DNA of 64,000 nucleotides from DASQZT01 sp035638575 (GTDB taxonomy: Bacteria > Acidobacteriota > Terriglobia > Bryobacterales > Bryobacteraceae). Positions within the stretch are counted from its first letter, which is position 1, and the number at the start of each line of letters is the position of its first letter. Positions 50,294 through 58,016 of this stretch are shown one piece after another. The stretch covers positions 1-64,000 of the forward strand of contig DASQZT010000070.1 of NCBI GenBank assembly GCA_035638575.1. The letters are read 5' to 3'. The notes under the pieces are model-generated. The model did no database searches. It was given only the letters and a program-made list of their open reading frames with translations, and had not been told where the DNA came from. The translations under genes were made by a program, and so were the position numbers.

Positions 50294-51529
50294 ATGAATC
50301 GGCGGAATTTTCTGCGTTTGGGGCTGGCATCCGTGGCGCTGCCTGCCCTCCCTTTTCAGGCGGAAAAGAGCAAGCTCAAGATCACCGGCGTACGCCTGGT
50401 GCGCACCCGTCCCCGGAATCCGGTGCCGCGTTACACGCCCGCGCCGGGCTCCTGGTCCACCGGCGGCGTGGAAGTCGCCAACCCCATGTCCATCTATCCC
50501 GAGTACAAGGCGCGGCGCTCCTTATTCCAGCCGGACCCCGGAAAGCTCGGCGGATTCACCGTCGAAATCTCCACCGACAAGGGAGTGAAAGGACTGGGCA
50601 ACGGCGGAACCGGCGGCGGCACGGTCGTGGAGCAGCATTTCACCAAGCTCCTGGTGGGCGAGGATCCCTTCAACGTGGAGCGCATCTGGGACATCCTCTG
50701 GCGCTCCAGCATGTACTACGGCCGCGGCGGACTGGTCACCTACGCCATCAGCGGCGTGGACATCGCGCTCTGGGACCTGGTCGGCAACGCCCTTCAACTG
50801 CCGGTCTACAAACTGCTCGGCGGCGAAACCAAGCCGCGCATTCCCGCCTACTGCACCGGCAACGACGTGGAGCAGCACATCAAGTTCGGCTTCCACAGGC
50901 TGAAGCTCGCCATCCCGTACGGGCCAGCCGACGGCCGCGAGGGCATGCGCCAGAATGCCGAGCTGGTGAAGCGCACGCGGGAAGCCCTGGGCCCGGATGG
51001 CGACATCATGCTGGATTGCTGGATGTCCTGGACCGTGCCGTACACCCTGGAAATGGCCGAGATGGTGGCGCCCTATCGCGTCTACTGGATGGAAGAGTGC
51101 CTCCAGCCGCACGACTACGAGGGATTCGGCCGGCTGAATGCCGAGATCAAGTCTACCCGCATCGCCACCGGCGAGCACGAGTACACGCGCTACGGCTTCC
51201 GCCAGTTGCTGGAGCACCGCTCCGCATCCATCTGGCAGCCCGACGTGCACTGGTGCGGCGGATTCACGGAGCTGCGCCGGATTGCCAGCCTGGCGGCCGC
51301 CTACGACCTTCCCGTGATTCCCCACGGCGGCGGCGACTTCGAGCCGATTCACTTCATCATGGCGACCACCAACAGCCCCTGGGCCGAGTTATTCCTGCCG
51401 GCGCCCGGCGGTCCGGATGAAGTGTATCGCCGCTGGGAGGAAGACAACCACATCACGCGCGGCCCCGAAGGCATCTACGCCCGCCCCTCCGATCGCCCCG
51501 GCCTGGGCTGGGACGTGGAGATTGCCTGA
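50294..51529 (+). CDS. Enolase-superfamily dehydratase, L-rhamnonate dehydratase-like, Tat-exported
   Basis: Product of 411 residues with a Tat signal (NRRNFLRLGLASVALPALPF). The mandelate racemase/muconate lactonizing barrel is complete: KLAIPYGPADGREGMRQNAELVK, the first metal ligand in IMLDCWMSWTVPYTLEMA, the second in WMEECLQPHDYEG, the third in ATGEHEYTRYGF, and the His of IPHGGGDFEPIH. These segments resemble L-rhamnonate dehydratases (RhmD). An exported version is unusual because the substrate is normally cytosolic. Starts 9 bases after the reductase gene. Confidence 0.82.
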   Translation: MNRRNFLRLGLASVALPALPFQAEKSKLKITGVRLVRTRPRNPVPRYTPAPGSWSTGGVEVANPMSIYPEYKARRSLFQPDPGKLGGFTVEISTDKGVKGLGNGGTGGGTVVEQHFTKLLVGEDPFNVERIWDILWRSSMYYGRGGLVTYAISGVDIALWDLVGNALQLPVYKLLGGETKPRIPAYCTGNDVEQHIKFGFHRLKLAIPYGPADGREGMRQNAELVKRTREALGPDGDIMLDCWMSWTVPYTLEMAEMVAPYRVYWMEECLQPHDYEGFGRLNAEIKSTRIATGEHEYTRYGFRQLLEHRSASIWQPDVHWCGGFTELRRIASLAAAYDLPVIPHGGGDFEPIHFIMATTNSPWAELFLPAPGGPDEVYRRWEEDNHITRGPEGIYARPSDRPGLGWDVEIA

Positions 51530-51552
51530 AGCCATACGATTGTCGCCTTCAA

Positions 51553-51574
51553 TATGGCAGTATGGCTCTATGGC
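51553..51574. repeat. Three phased TATGGC repeats over the antitoxin start
   Basis: TATGGC occurs at 51553, 51561 and 51569, exactly 8 bp apart; the third contains the antitoxin ATG. A GCCATA in the opposite sense lies at 51530-51535. The arrangement suggests binding sites for a small autoregulating antitoxin. Confidence 0.5.
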
Positions 51575-51821
51575 ATCTCGAAAGATGACCTTCGCGCTCC
51601 CGGAGGACTTAGCGGCGCAGTTCATCCATCGCGTCCCGGCTCGCGACCGATCTCGTTACCTGGCTGCTGCCTTGGCCGAGAAACTCGCCGAGCGGGAGCG
51701 ACAACTCATCCGCGCCTGTGAGTTGGCGAATCAGGATGCGGAGGTGGCCCGAGTGGAAGACGAATTCGACGCTTTGCCCGACGAGATAACCGAGACGTGG
51801 ACCGATGCCCCGTCGCGGTGA
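51570..51821 (+). CDS. MazE/CopG-like antitoxin
   Basis: Product of 83 residues. The N-terminus (SRKMTFALPEDLAAQFIHRVPARDRSRYLAAAL) has the ribbon-helix-helix pattern: one beta strand and two helices. The acidic C-terminal half (AEVARVEDEFDALPDEITETW) is the toxin-binding region. It overlaps by 17 bases a mazF-like toxin gene that is now broken. The start lies within the third TATGGC repeat. Confidence 0.8.
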   Translation: MASRKMTFALPEDLAAQFIHRVPARDRSRYLAAALAEKLAERERQLIRACELANQDAEVARVEDEFDALPDEITETWTDAPSR

Positions 51822-52127
51822 GGTTTGGTGGGTTCGACTCGATTCTACGCTCGGCTGAGAGATTCGCAAGACGCGGCCTTGCCTCGTGGTCACCGCGAAC
51901 GTAGTCAATGAACGGCGCAGGACTGTGGTCGTTGTACCGCTGACGAGTTCCGCAAAGCGCCGCGCTGCTGGTACCTGTCGTTTGTGGCGGCCGGCGAGGT
52001 GTCGCTGTCCTGGATCAAATCCGAGCCGTCGCCAAAAGAGCGCCTGGATCGGGCCATGGGTGCGATCTCGCCTGAAGATCTGGCGACGGTCGAAGATGGA
52101 CTTCGTCAGATTCTCGAACTCGGCTGA
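51805..52127 (+). pseudogene. Broken MazF/PemK-family toxin
   Basis: The sequence begins PRRGEVWWVRLDSTLG, the MazF N-terminus, and then hits a TGA at about codon 18. It continues in the same frame with IRKTRPCLVVTANVVNE and VVVVPLTSSAK, shifts frame into ALLVPVVCGG and AVLDQIRAVAK, and shifts again at an AAAA run into ERLDRAMGAISPEDLATVE and DGLRQILELG before TGA. All conserved MazF blocks are present in order but in three interrupted pieces, so the toxin is dead or sequence errors are present. It overlaps the intact antitoxin gene. Confidence 0.85.
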
Positions 52128-52218
52128 GCGGAGGCCCTGCCCCCCGTTCTCGCATGGCCCATCGGCCGCGCGAATATCCGGGGTGCTATTCTAATCTCAC
52201 CACCAGAGGGGGTGTCCT

Positions 52219-53784
52219 ATGGCCGATGAACGAACCGCAGTCCGCGGTAGTGAGCGCCAGCAAATCCCGAATTCCACCGCCGTTGGCAGCCCGGATCCAA
52301 ACCAGCAGATCGCCGTGACGCTCGTTTTGCGGCGCCGCGCGCTAAAACGGCCCCCGCGCTCTCGGCCGGTAAAGCGCGAAGAATTCGAGCGGTACTACGG
52401 CGCCGATCCCGCCGACGTGGAACTCGTCGAGCAGTTCGCCGAGGACAATGACCTCACCGTCGTCGAGATAGCTCCGGCGCGGCGAACCGTGATCCTCTCC
52501 GGGACCATCGCCAACATGAACGAGGCGTTCGGAACCCAGCTTCGCCTGTTCCAGGCGCCCGAAGGGGTTTTCCGCGGCCGCACCGGGCCCCTGTCCCTGC
52601 CCACCGATCTCGCGGACATAGTGGTTGGCGTGTTCGGGCTGGATGAACGCGCGCAGTCCAAGGCGCGCTTGCGGCGTTCGGTTGCCGGCGTGGGGCCCAA
52701 GGCGGCAGGCGACACTTCCTATACTCCAATCGCTGTCGCCAAACTGTACAACTACCCCGCGGCCGCCACCGGATCGGGACAAACGGTGGCCATCATCGAA
52801 TTGGGCGGCGGATACCGCAACTCCGACTTGACCTCGTATTTCACCAGGCTCGGCATCAAGCCAAGTCCCACGGTGACGGCTGTCTCCGTTGACGGCGCGG
52901 TGAATCAGCCCGTTGGCGATCCTAACAGCGCCGATGGCGAAGTGCTGCTCGACATCGAGGTCGTCGGCGCCATTGCGCCCAAAGCCCGAATCGCCGTCTA
53001 CTTCGGGCCCAACACCGATCAGGGATTCCTGGACGCCATCACCACCGCGGTCCACGACAACGTGCGCAAGCCGTCGGTGGTGTCCATCAGTTGGGGCGGC
53101 CCCGAGTCCACGTGGACCGCTCAGGCGCTGGCCGCCTATGATCAAGCCTTCGCCGACGCCACGCTGCTCGGCGTGACGATATGCTGTGCGTCCGGAGACG
53201 ACGGCTCCTCCGACGGGGTCACCGACGGACTGGCGCACGTGGACTTTCCCGCTTCCAGCCCGCATGTGCTTGCCTGTGGGGGCACGCGTCTGGAATCCTC
53301 CGCCGGCAAGATCACGAAAGAGGTCGTGTGGAACGAGGGCGCAAACGGCGCCTCGGGCGGCGGGGTCAGTGAGACCTTCCCGTTGCCAGCATATCAAGCC
53401 AGCGCCAAGGTTCCGGTTTCCGTGAATCCGGGCAAGTTCAAGGGCCGCGGTGTTCCGGACATCTCGGGCGACGCCGATCCCGCCACCGGGTACCAGGTTC
53501 TGGTGGATGGGCGCAACGCAGTATTCGGCGGTACGAGCTGCGTCGCGCCGCTCTGGGCGGCGTTGATTGCGTTGTTGAACCAGCAATACGGCAAGCCGCT
53601 CGGGTTCGTAAACAACGCGCTCTACGCGGGCACGGTGGCCGCCAAAGCGCTCCACGACATCACCTCCGGCAACAACGGCGCCTACACCGCCGGCCCGGGA
53701 TGGGACCCTTGCACCGGCCTCGGCAGCCCCAACGGACAACTACTTCTCACCGCGCTGAAACCAGCCTCCACCGCGAAGCATTAG
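52219..53784 (+). CDS. S53-family (sedolisin/kumamolisin) serine-carboxyl peptidase
   Basis: Acid-active peptidase, 521 residues. The pro-kumamolisin activation domain (about 30-150: VTLVLRRRALKRPPRSRPVKREEFERYYG, GTIANMNEAFGTQL) precedes the catalytic domain (from about 170, YTPIAVAKLYNYP). The Glu and Asp of the triad are in DGEVLLDIEV, the oxyanion Asp in CCASGDDGSS, and the Ser in GTSCVAPLWAALIAL (usually GTSAVAPL). A calcium site is likely near DPCTGLGSPNG. No signal peptide is visible, although the family is normally secreted, so export may use another route. AGAGGGGG precedes ATG 52219. Confidence 0.9.
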   Translation: MADERTAVRGSERQQIPNSTAVGSPDPNQQIAVTLVLRRRALKRPPRSRPVKREEFERYYGADPADVELVEQFAEDNDLTVVEIAPARRTVILSGTIANMNEAFGTQLRLFQAPEGVFRGRTGPLSLPTDLADIVVGVFGLDERAQSKARLRRSVAGVGPKAAGDTSYTPIAVAKLYNYPAAATGSGQTVAIIELGGGYRNSDLTSYFTRLGIKPSPTVTAVSVDGAVNQPVGDPNSADGEVLLDIEVVGAIAPKARIAVYFGPNTDQGFLDAITTAVHDNVRKPSVVSISWGGPESTWTAQALAAYDQAFADATLLGVTICCASGDDGSSDGVTDGLAHVDFPASSPHVLACGGTRLESSAGKITKEVVWNEGANGASGGGVSETFPLPAYQASAKVPVSVNPGKFKGRGVPDISGDADPATGYQVLVDGRNAVFGGTSCVAPLWAALIALLNQQYGKPLGFVNNALYAGTVAAKALHDITSGNNGAYTAGPGWDPCTGLGSPNGQLLLTALKPASTAKH

Positions 53785-53839
53785 CAGCGGCCGGGATCAT
53801 CCGAGCTGACGGGTTCACCCATCCGCGCGGCGGATTCCG

Positions 53840-53896
53840 CCGTACGATGTTGTCCACGATGTCATGCAACCGTTGAGCGGGATTCTTAGAAGGCAT
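53840..53896 (-). pseudogene. Truncated HEPN-domain toxin start
   Basis: Overlapping the end of the nucleotidyltransferase gene, an ATG at 53896 begins PSKNPAQRLHDIVDNIVR, which matches the first helix of DUF86/HEPN toxins that partner MNT antitoxins. After about 19 codons the similarity ends and the frame runs into the 3' end of the S53 peptidase gene. The catalytic Rx4-6H region is absent. Confidence 0.6.
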
Positions 53897-54215
53897 CGAC
53901 GGCTTCGCGTAGGATGTTTCCGCGGAGAAGAGGCTTCAGGGTTTTTCGGTTGACGACGTCGCTCGCGCCGCCTAACAAGTCGCCGATGTAGAGCTTCAGC
54001 CTCGCATACTCGAAGATCCCGATCGGCCGCTCCCGATCCAGTTCCACCAGCACGTCGATATCGCTGGCCGTTGTGGCCTCCCCTCGCGCGACTGAGCCGA
54101 AGACGGCGGCGTGAGACACGCCCATTCGGCGCAGATCGTCCTCGTGCGCTCGCAGTGTCCGCAGAACATCGGTGAGACTGTTGCCCATCGTCATCCACGA
54201 GTCTGGCAAAGGCAT
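53886..54215 (-). CDS. MNT-type nucleotidyltransferase (MntA-like antitoxin)
   Basis: Product of 109 residues. The minimal nucleotidyltransferase motif GSVARGEATTASDIDVLVELD (GSxxRG then DxD) is intact, so it can bind a nucleotide and metal. In HEPN/MNT modules this protein AMPylates and silences its HEPN toxin, encoded just downstream; here that toxin is truncated. ATG 54215 lies 3 bases after the TetR stop; ATG 54188 is an alternative. It is probably read through from the alkB-tetR transcript. Confidence 0.8.
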   Translation of the reverse strand: MPLPDSWMTMGNSLTDVLRTLRAHEDDLRRMGVSHAAVFGSVARGEATTASDIDVLVELDRERPIGIFEYARLKLYIGDLLGGASDVVNRKTLKPLLRGNILREAVDAF

Positions 54216-54218
54216 CCT

Positions 54219-54902
54219 TCAATTGCCTTTTTTCGAGTTGTCCTTCCCGGCTGAATGCCGCCGCGCGGCATTCGCTTCTCCCGGCTGCCACTCGCCCAAT
54301 CCCTTCATCATGAATTTCGTGAGGAATTCGCGCAGGTATTTCATGCTGATCCGCGGTTTCCGGCCCACATGGAAAACGGCTTCCGCGCCCGCCGCGATTA
54401 TGATCGAAGAGACCAGCGCCCGGTCCTGTTGCGACATGGCCGCGGGCGGAACAAAGCGCCGAAGATCCTGTTCTAAATCCGCCGTAAGTCCACTCATCGC
54501 CGAAGAAGGATAGAGTTGCGAACGGATATGGTGCTGGTTTCGATCGATGAAATCCAATGCCCCGTCGATCGATTGCAACAGGTTAAGATAAGACTCGTAG
54601 CCGAGCGACACAAGCTCTTCCGCGCTCGTCGCCTTGGCGCGCGCCTCTCGCCCCTCGCTCCGGATCCTCTCCAGCAGATCCTGCGACAGCACCCTGAAGA
54701 TGGCCTCCTTGGTGCGGAAATAGTTGTAGAAGGTCCCCGGGGAAACGCCGCTTCGATTCACGATATCGCGTATGTTCGCGGCGTCCATGCCGATCGTGCA
54801 GAAGACGTCCCAAGCGGCTGCTTCAATGGCGGCGCGATTCTGCTGTTTTGTGACTTTTCTCTTCTCTGAGGCGCGATATTTCCGCGGGGGGGAAGTCTTC
54901 AT
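54219..54902 (-). CDS. TetR-family transcriptional regulator
   Basis: Product of 227 residues. The N-terminal helix-turn-helix is canonical (AAIEAAAWDVFCTIGMDAANIRDIVNRSGVSPGTFYNYFRTKEAIFRVL). The C-terminal ligand domain includes MKYLREFLTKFMMKGLG. It lies 53 bases downstream of the alkane-hydroxylase-like gene on the same strand, so it probably controls that gene and itself through the palindrome at 56197-56212, with a fatty or alkane-like effector. Basic Lys/Arg-rich leader and tail. Confidence 0.88.
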   Translation of the reverse strand: MKTSPPRKYRASEKRKVTKQQNRAAIEAAAWDVFCTIGMDAANIRDIVNRSGVSPGTFYNYFRTKEAIFRVLSQDLLERIRSEGREARAKATSAEELVSLGYESYLNLLQSIDGALDFIDRNQHHIRSQLYPSSAMSGLTADLEQDLRRFVPPAAMSQQDRALVSSIIIAAGAEAVFHVGRKPRISMKYLREFLTKFMMKGLGEWQPGEANAARRHSAGKDNSKKGN

Positions 54903-54955
54903 CGCTCCGAATCGTCGCGATTCAGTCTGATGATATCGCCCAACGCGCCCGGCGA

Positions 54956-56146
54956 TCAAGAACCGGCACAGCGTTCGCCCTGCTGCAACCCGTACTTCTT
55001 GCGCTTCGGCGGGTGCACGTTGGCAAGCGACAGGTCCCCGCCGTAATGCGCAATCACTTTCGGATCCATCACGCGGCGCCACAGGGGTGTGATGAGCGCG
55101 ATCACCGCCATGGTTCCGTAGCCCGAGGGCAGCTCCGGCGCCTCCTCGAAGCTGCGCAACGCCTGATAGCGGCGGGATGGGTAGGCGTGGTGGTCCGAGT
55201 GGCGCTGCAGATGATAGAGCAGCACGTTCGAGGCTACATTGTTGGCGTTCCACGAGTGCCGTGGAGCGCAGGGCTCGTAGCGGCCGTCCGGACGCTTTTG
55301 GCGCGCCAGTCCGTAGTGCTCGAGGTAATTCACAACCTCCAGCAGGCTGAAGCCCACCACAGCCTGGATGAGCAGCCACGGCAGGATCGAAAGTCCGAAA
55401 ATGCCCAGCAGCGCGCCGAACAGCGCCGCGGTCATCGCCCACGCGTTGATCGCGTCGTTTTGTATGCACAGCGCCGGCTTGCCTTTGCGCTGGAGACGGC
55501 TCCTCTCGATCTCCCACGCGCTTGCCAGCGAACCCGCGACCGTCCGTGGCAGGAACGCCCAGAAGCTTTCGCCCAGGCGCGAGGAGGCTGGGTCTTCCGG
55601 CGTGGCGACGCGTACATGGTGGCCTCGGTTGTGCTCGACAAAGAAATGACCATAGGCCGTTTGGGCGAGGGTGACCTTAGACAACCAACGCTCTGCTCTT
55701 TCGGATTTGTGGCCGAGTTCATGAGCTGCATTGATTCCGACTCCGCCGACAACGCCGAGCGTCACTGCAAATCCGAAGGAATCGATCGCGGATAGCGTGC
55801 CACTGCTCCACTTTGCGCATGCCCACACGAGCGAGGCGAGTTGCAGCGGTAAGAAGAGATAGACGCACCAGCGGTAATAACGGTCGCGTTCCAGGCTGTC
55901 GATGACACTGTCCGGCGGGTTCCCGGAGTCCTTGCCGATGAGCGTGTCAAGCGCCGGCACAATGCCGAATATAAAGATAGGGCCGAACCACCAAAACAGG
56001 CTCCAGCCAGTCGCCTTCACAAGGCTCCCCGCAAGGAGTGGAAGCATCGGGATAGCCAGGCCTAGCAGCCAGGCGTAACGTTTCGTATCGTGCCACGCCG
56101 CCGCACGGCAGCCGTTCGGATTTTCCGTTCTCGCTGCTATCGCCAT
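54956..56146 (-). CDS. alkB: Alkane 1-monooxygenase (AlkB-type membrane di-iron hydroxylase)
   Basis: Integral-membrane hydroxylase converting medium-chain alkanes to 1-alkanols with rubredoxin as electron donor. The 396-residue product has all AlkB histidine boxes: HELGHK, EHNRGHH followed by the AlkB-specific VATPEDPASSRLGESFWAFLPRT, the extra NYLEHYGL, and LQRHSDHHA. About six transmembrane helices are present. ATG 56146 has GAGGGG upstream; a longer reading to 56212 would begin inside the promoter. No rubredoxin or rubredoxin reductase gene is adjacent. A tetR gene follows on the same strand. Confidence 0.92.
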   Translation of the reverse strand: MAIAARTENPNGCRAAAWHDTKRYAWLLGLAIPMLPLLAGSLVKATGWSLFWWFGPIFIFGIVPALDTLIGKDSGNPPDSVIDSLERDRYYRWCVYLFLPLQLASLVWACAKWSSGTLSAIDSFGFAVTLGVVGGVGINAAHELGHKSERAERWLSKVTLAQTAYGHFFVEHNRGHHVRVATPEDPASSRLGESFWAFLPRTVAGSLASAWEIERSRLQRKGKPALCIQNDAINAWAMTAALFGALLGIFGLSILPWLLIQAVVGFSLLEVVNYLEHYGLARQKRPDGRYEPCAPRHSWNANNVASNVLLYHLQRHSDHHAYPSRRYQALRSFEEAPELPSGYGTMAVIALITPLWRRVMDPKVIAHYGGDLSLANVHPPKRKKYGLQQGERCAGS

Positions 56147-56183
56147 GGCATCCCCCCTCGGTCGCGGCACACCATGGAAATAG

Positions 56184-56212
56184 AATTTACACAAAGTTGA
56201 CGTACATGTCAA
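56184..56212 (-). promoter_or_regulatory. Sigma-70 promoter with overlapping operator for alkB
   Basis: On the minus strand a perfect -35 TTGACA (56207-56212) and a -10-like TAAATT (56184-56189) are separated by exactly 17 bases. The near-palindrome TTGACGTACATGTCAA (56197-56212) covers the -35 and part of the spacer, a typical site for repression by TetR. Predicted start near 56177 gives a leader of about 30 bases with a GAGGGG ribosome-binding site. Confidence 0.7.
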
Positions 56213-56252
56213 GTTTTAGTTGTGAGATTTTAAACGCGCAGCGCCCCCCCGG

Positions 56253-58016
56253 TCACTGCGTGTCCGTCACCGTCAGCCGGCGAAAGTCCAGCGTGCGGCG
56301 CATCGTGCCGTACTTCAGGGTGAGCTGCCCGGAGTCCACCGCGGCTTCCACGAACGGCCCGCCGAATAGCGGCCAGTGGTCGTAGTCCAACAGGGCGCCG
56401 TTCACCCGCGGAACCTGCCCGTAGGTGAACTCCAGTTGCCTGCCGCGCAGCGATCGAAACGTCACCGAGGGCGTGGGCTCCGTCTTGAACTCCAGCGGCA
56501 GGGCCAGGATCGCCTTGCGGAACGCCTCCAGGCCGCCGAACTCCGAACGCGCCGCCACCTGCACCACCATCCCGTTCTTCAGGTAAGGGCTGAACAGCCG
56601 CCGGCCGCCGCCCTCGATCGGCTTCCACGAATACGGCTGCAGGGGACGGCAGGCGATCAACGCATCACCGCCGCGCGCGAAGATCCAGCCCGATGCGTCT
56701 TCCCGCACTTCGGCCAGGTCCTTGGAGAAGAATCCGTTGACGTGCGGAAAACGCGTGCCCCGCGGAATGTCGTACAGCACGATGACGCTGTCCTGGTCCT
56801 GAAAAATCTTTTCGTAGGGCGACCCGCCCACCAGCTTGTCCGGCGAATCGTAGCTCTTCTTCGAGCTCACCACGCCCGAAATCGCGATATCCGGCGGAAA
56901 CGTGAAGTACGTCTCCAGCTCGCGCAGCGAAGAATACGGATGCAGCGTGAACAGCGTGTTCTCGACGCCGCGCGCGTCGGCAACGTTCCAGGTCACGTCC
57001 CACGAGTGTTCCTGGATGGGTTGCAGCGTGCCCCCCTGGTCGGACCCCACCGCGTACTCGCGCCGCACGAATGTGGTTTTGTACACCGGCCCGTGCAGGT
57101 CGTCGAAAAAGCGCCACCGGTTGCGGGTCCGCTTGCGTTCGTAGTGCGTGTAAGGCTGCGTGCGGTCGGTGGCGATGCGCTTCAGGATCTCCGGCGGTTC
57201 ATACGCGCTGGCCAGCAGGTAAAAGATCACGTACCCGTCCGGCGGATCCATGGGCCGCCCCAGGCCGAACAGCACCCAGCCGAAATCGCTCGATACGTTC
57301 TGCCACTTCTCCAGCGCCGGATGGTCGTACACCCGCGAGTGAGCGCCCACGAAAATGCCGTCCAGGTTCTCCGCTGCGTAATCGGCGATCAGGTAGTCCA
57401 GCATCATCGCCGCCCGCTTCTTCATCGCCGGGTCCTTCGCCCACTCCGCCAGGTACGACACCGAGAGAAAATACAGGCCCATGTAATGCGGGCTGTCGTA
57501 TTCGCCTTGCCCGCGCGTGGTGGTGAGCCGCACCCACGAGTCGATCCACCCCGCCGCCTCGCGCAGATTCTCGGCCGACGATTTCCCCGTGTACCACTGC
57601 GCTCCGTCTTCGTCCGGCCACAGTTGCGCCATCAGGTAAAGCGAGGTGTAGTACAGCAGCCAGTGGTTCTCGGTGTCGCCCCGGTAGGGCATGTACGTCC
57701 GGAAGGAGCGCCGCAGCGCGTCCCTGGCGGACTGCGACAGTTGGCCGCGGTCCAGGTAGGCGATGGCCGTCACCGGGTACATCCAGAACATGTCGCCCGA
57801 AGGTCCGGCCGCCAGCAGTTCCTCCAGGCGGCGCGAGCACAGCGCGGCGTCTTCGCCGAGGCGCAGTTTCGCCGCGATGTTGGCGTAGCCCATCTGGCTG
57901 GGGTCCTTCGGGTGGGCGTACACTTCGATCACCGAGCGCACCCGCTGGTCGAACTCCGGAGTCCCCGCGCTCAGCGGCAGCGCCAGCAGGCAGCACGACC
58001 ACAGCAGGCGGGTCAT
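56253..58016 (-). CDS. Secreted protein of unknown family, possibly glycan-active
   Basis: Product of 587 residues with a signal peptide (LLWSCCLLALPLSA). The first 330 residues look alpha-helical and repetitive (LRLGEDAALCSRRLEELLAAGPSG, AEWAKDPAMKKRAAMMLDYL), as in alpha/alpha-toroid lyases and hydrolases. The rest is beta-rich and carries aromatic, charged stretches (YTHYERKRTRNRWRFFDDLHGPVY). The His and Tyr residues could be catalytic, but no family motif was recognised, so heparinase- or alginate-lyase-like activity is only a suggestion. It overlaps by 4 bases (ATGA) the gene for a BNR-repeat protein, so the two are translationally coupled. ATG 58016 was chosen for its signal peptide. 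Confidence 0.65.
   Translation of the reverse strand: MTRLLWSCCLLALPLSAGTPEFDQRVRSVIEVYAHPKDPSQMGYANIAAKLRLGEDAALCSRRLEELLAAGPSGDMFWMYPVTAIAYLDRGQLSQSARDALRRSFRTYMPYRGDTENHWLLYYTSLYLMAQLWPDEDGAQWYTGKSSAENLREAAGWIDSWVRLTTTRGQGEYDSPHYMGLYFLSVSYLAEWAKDPAMKKRAAMMLDYLIADYAAENLDGIFVGAHSRVYDHPALEKWQNVSSDFGWVLFGLGRPMDPPDGYVIFYLLASAYEPPEILKRIATDRTQPYTHYERKRTRNRWRFFDDLHGPVYKTTFVRREYAVGSDQGGTLQPIQEHSWDVTWNVADARGVENTLFTLHPYSSLRELETYFTFPPDIAISGVVSSKKSYDSPDKLVGGSPYEKIFQDQDSVIVLYDIPRGTRFPHVNGFFSKDLAEVREDASGWIFARGGDALIACRPLQPYSWKPIEGGGRRLFSPYLKNGMVVQVAARSEFGGLEAFRKAILALPLEFKTEPTPSVTFRSLRGRQLEFTYGQVPRVNGALLDYDHWPLFGGPFVEAAVDSGQLTLKYGTMRRTLDFRRLTVTDTQ

Noticed and set aside
51886..52194. Separate small gene after the MazE-like antitoxin
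   Set aside because: Its start is the middle of the broken mazF-like gene (VVTANVVNE block), not an independent gene.
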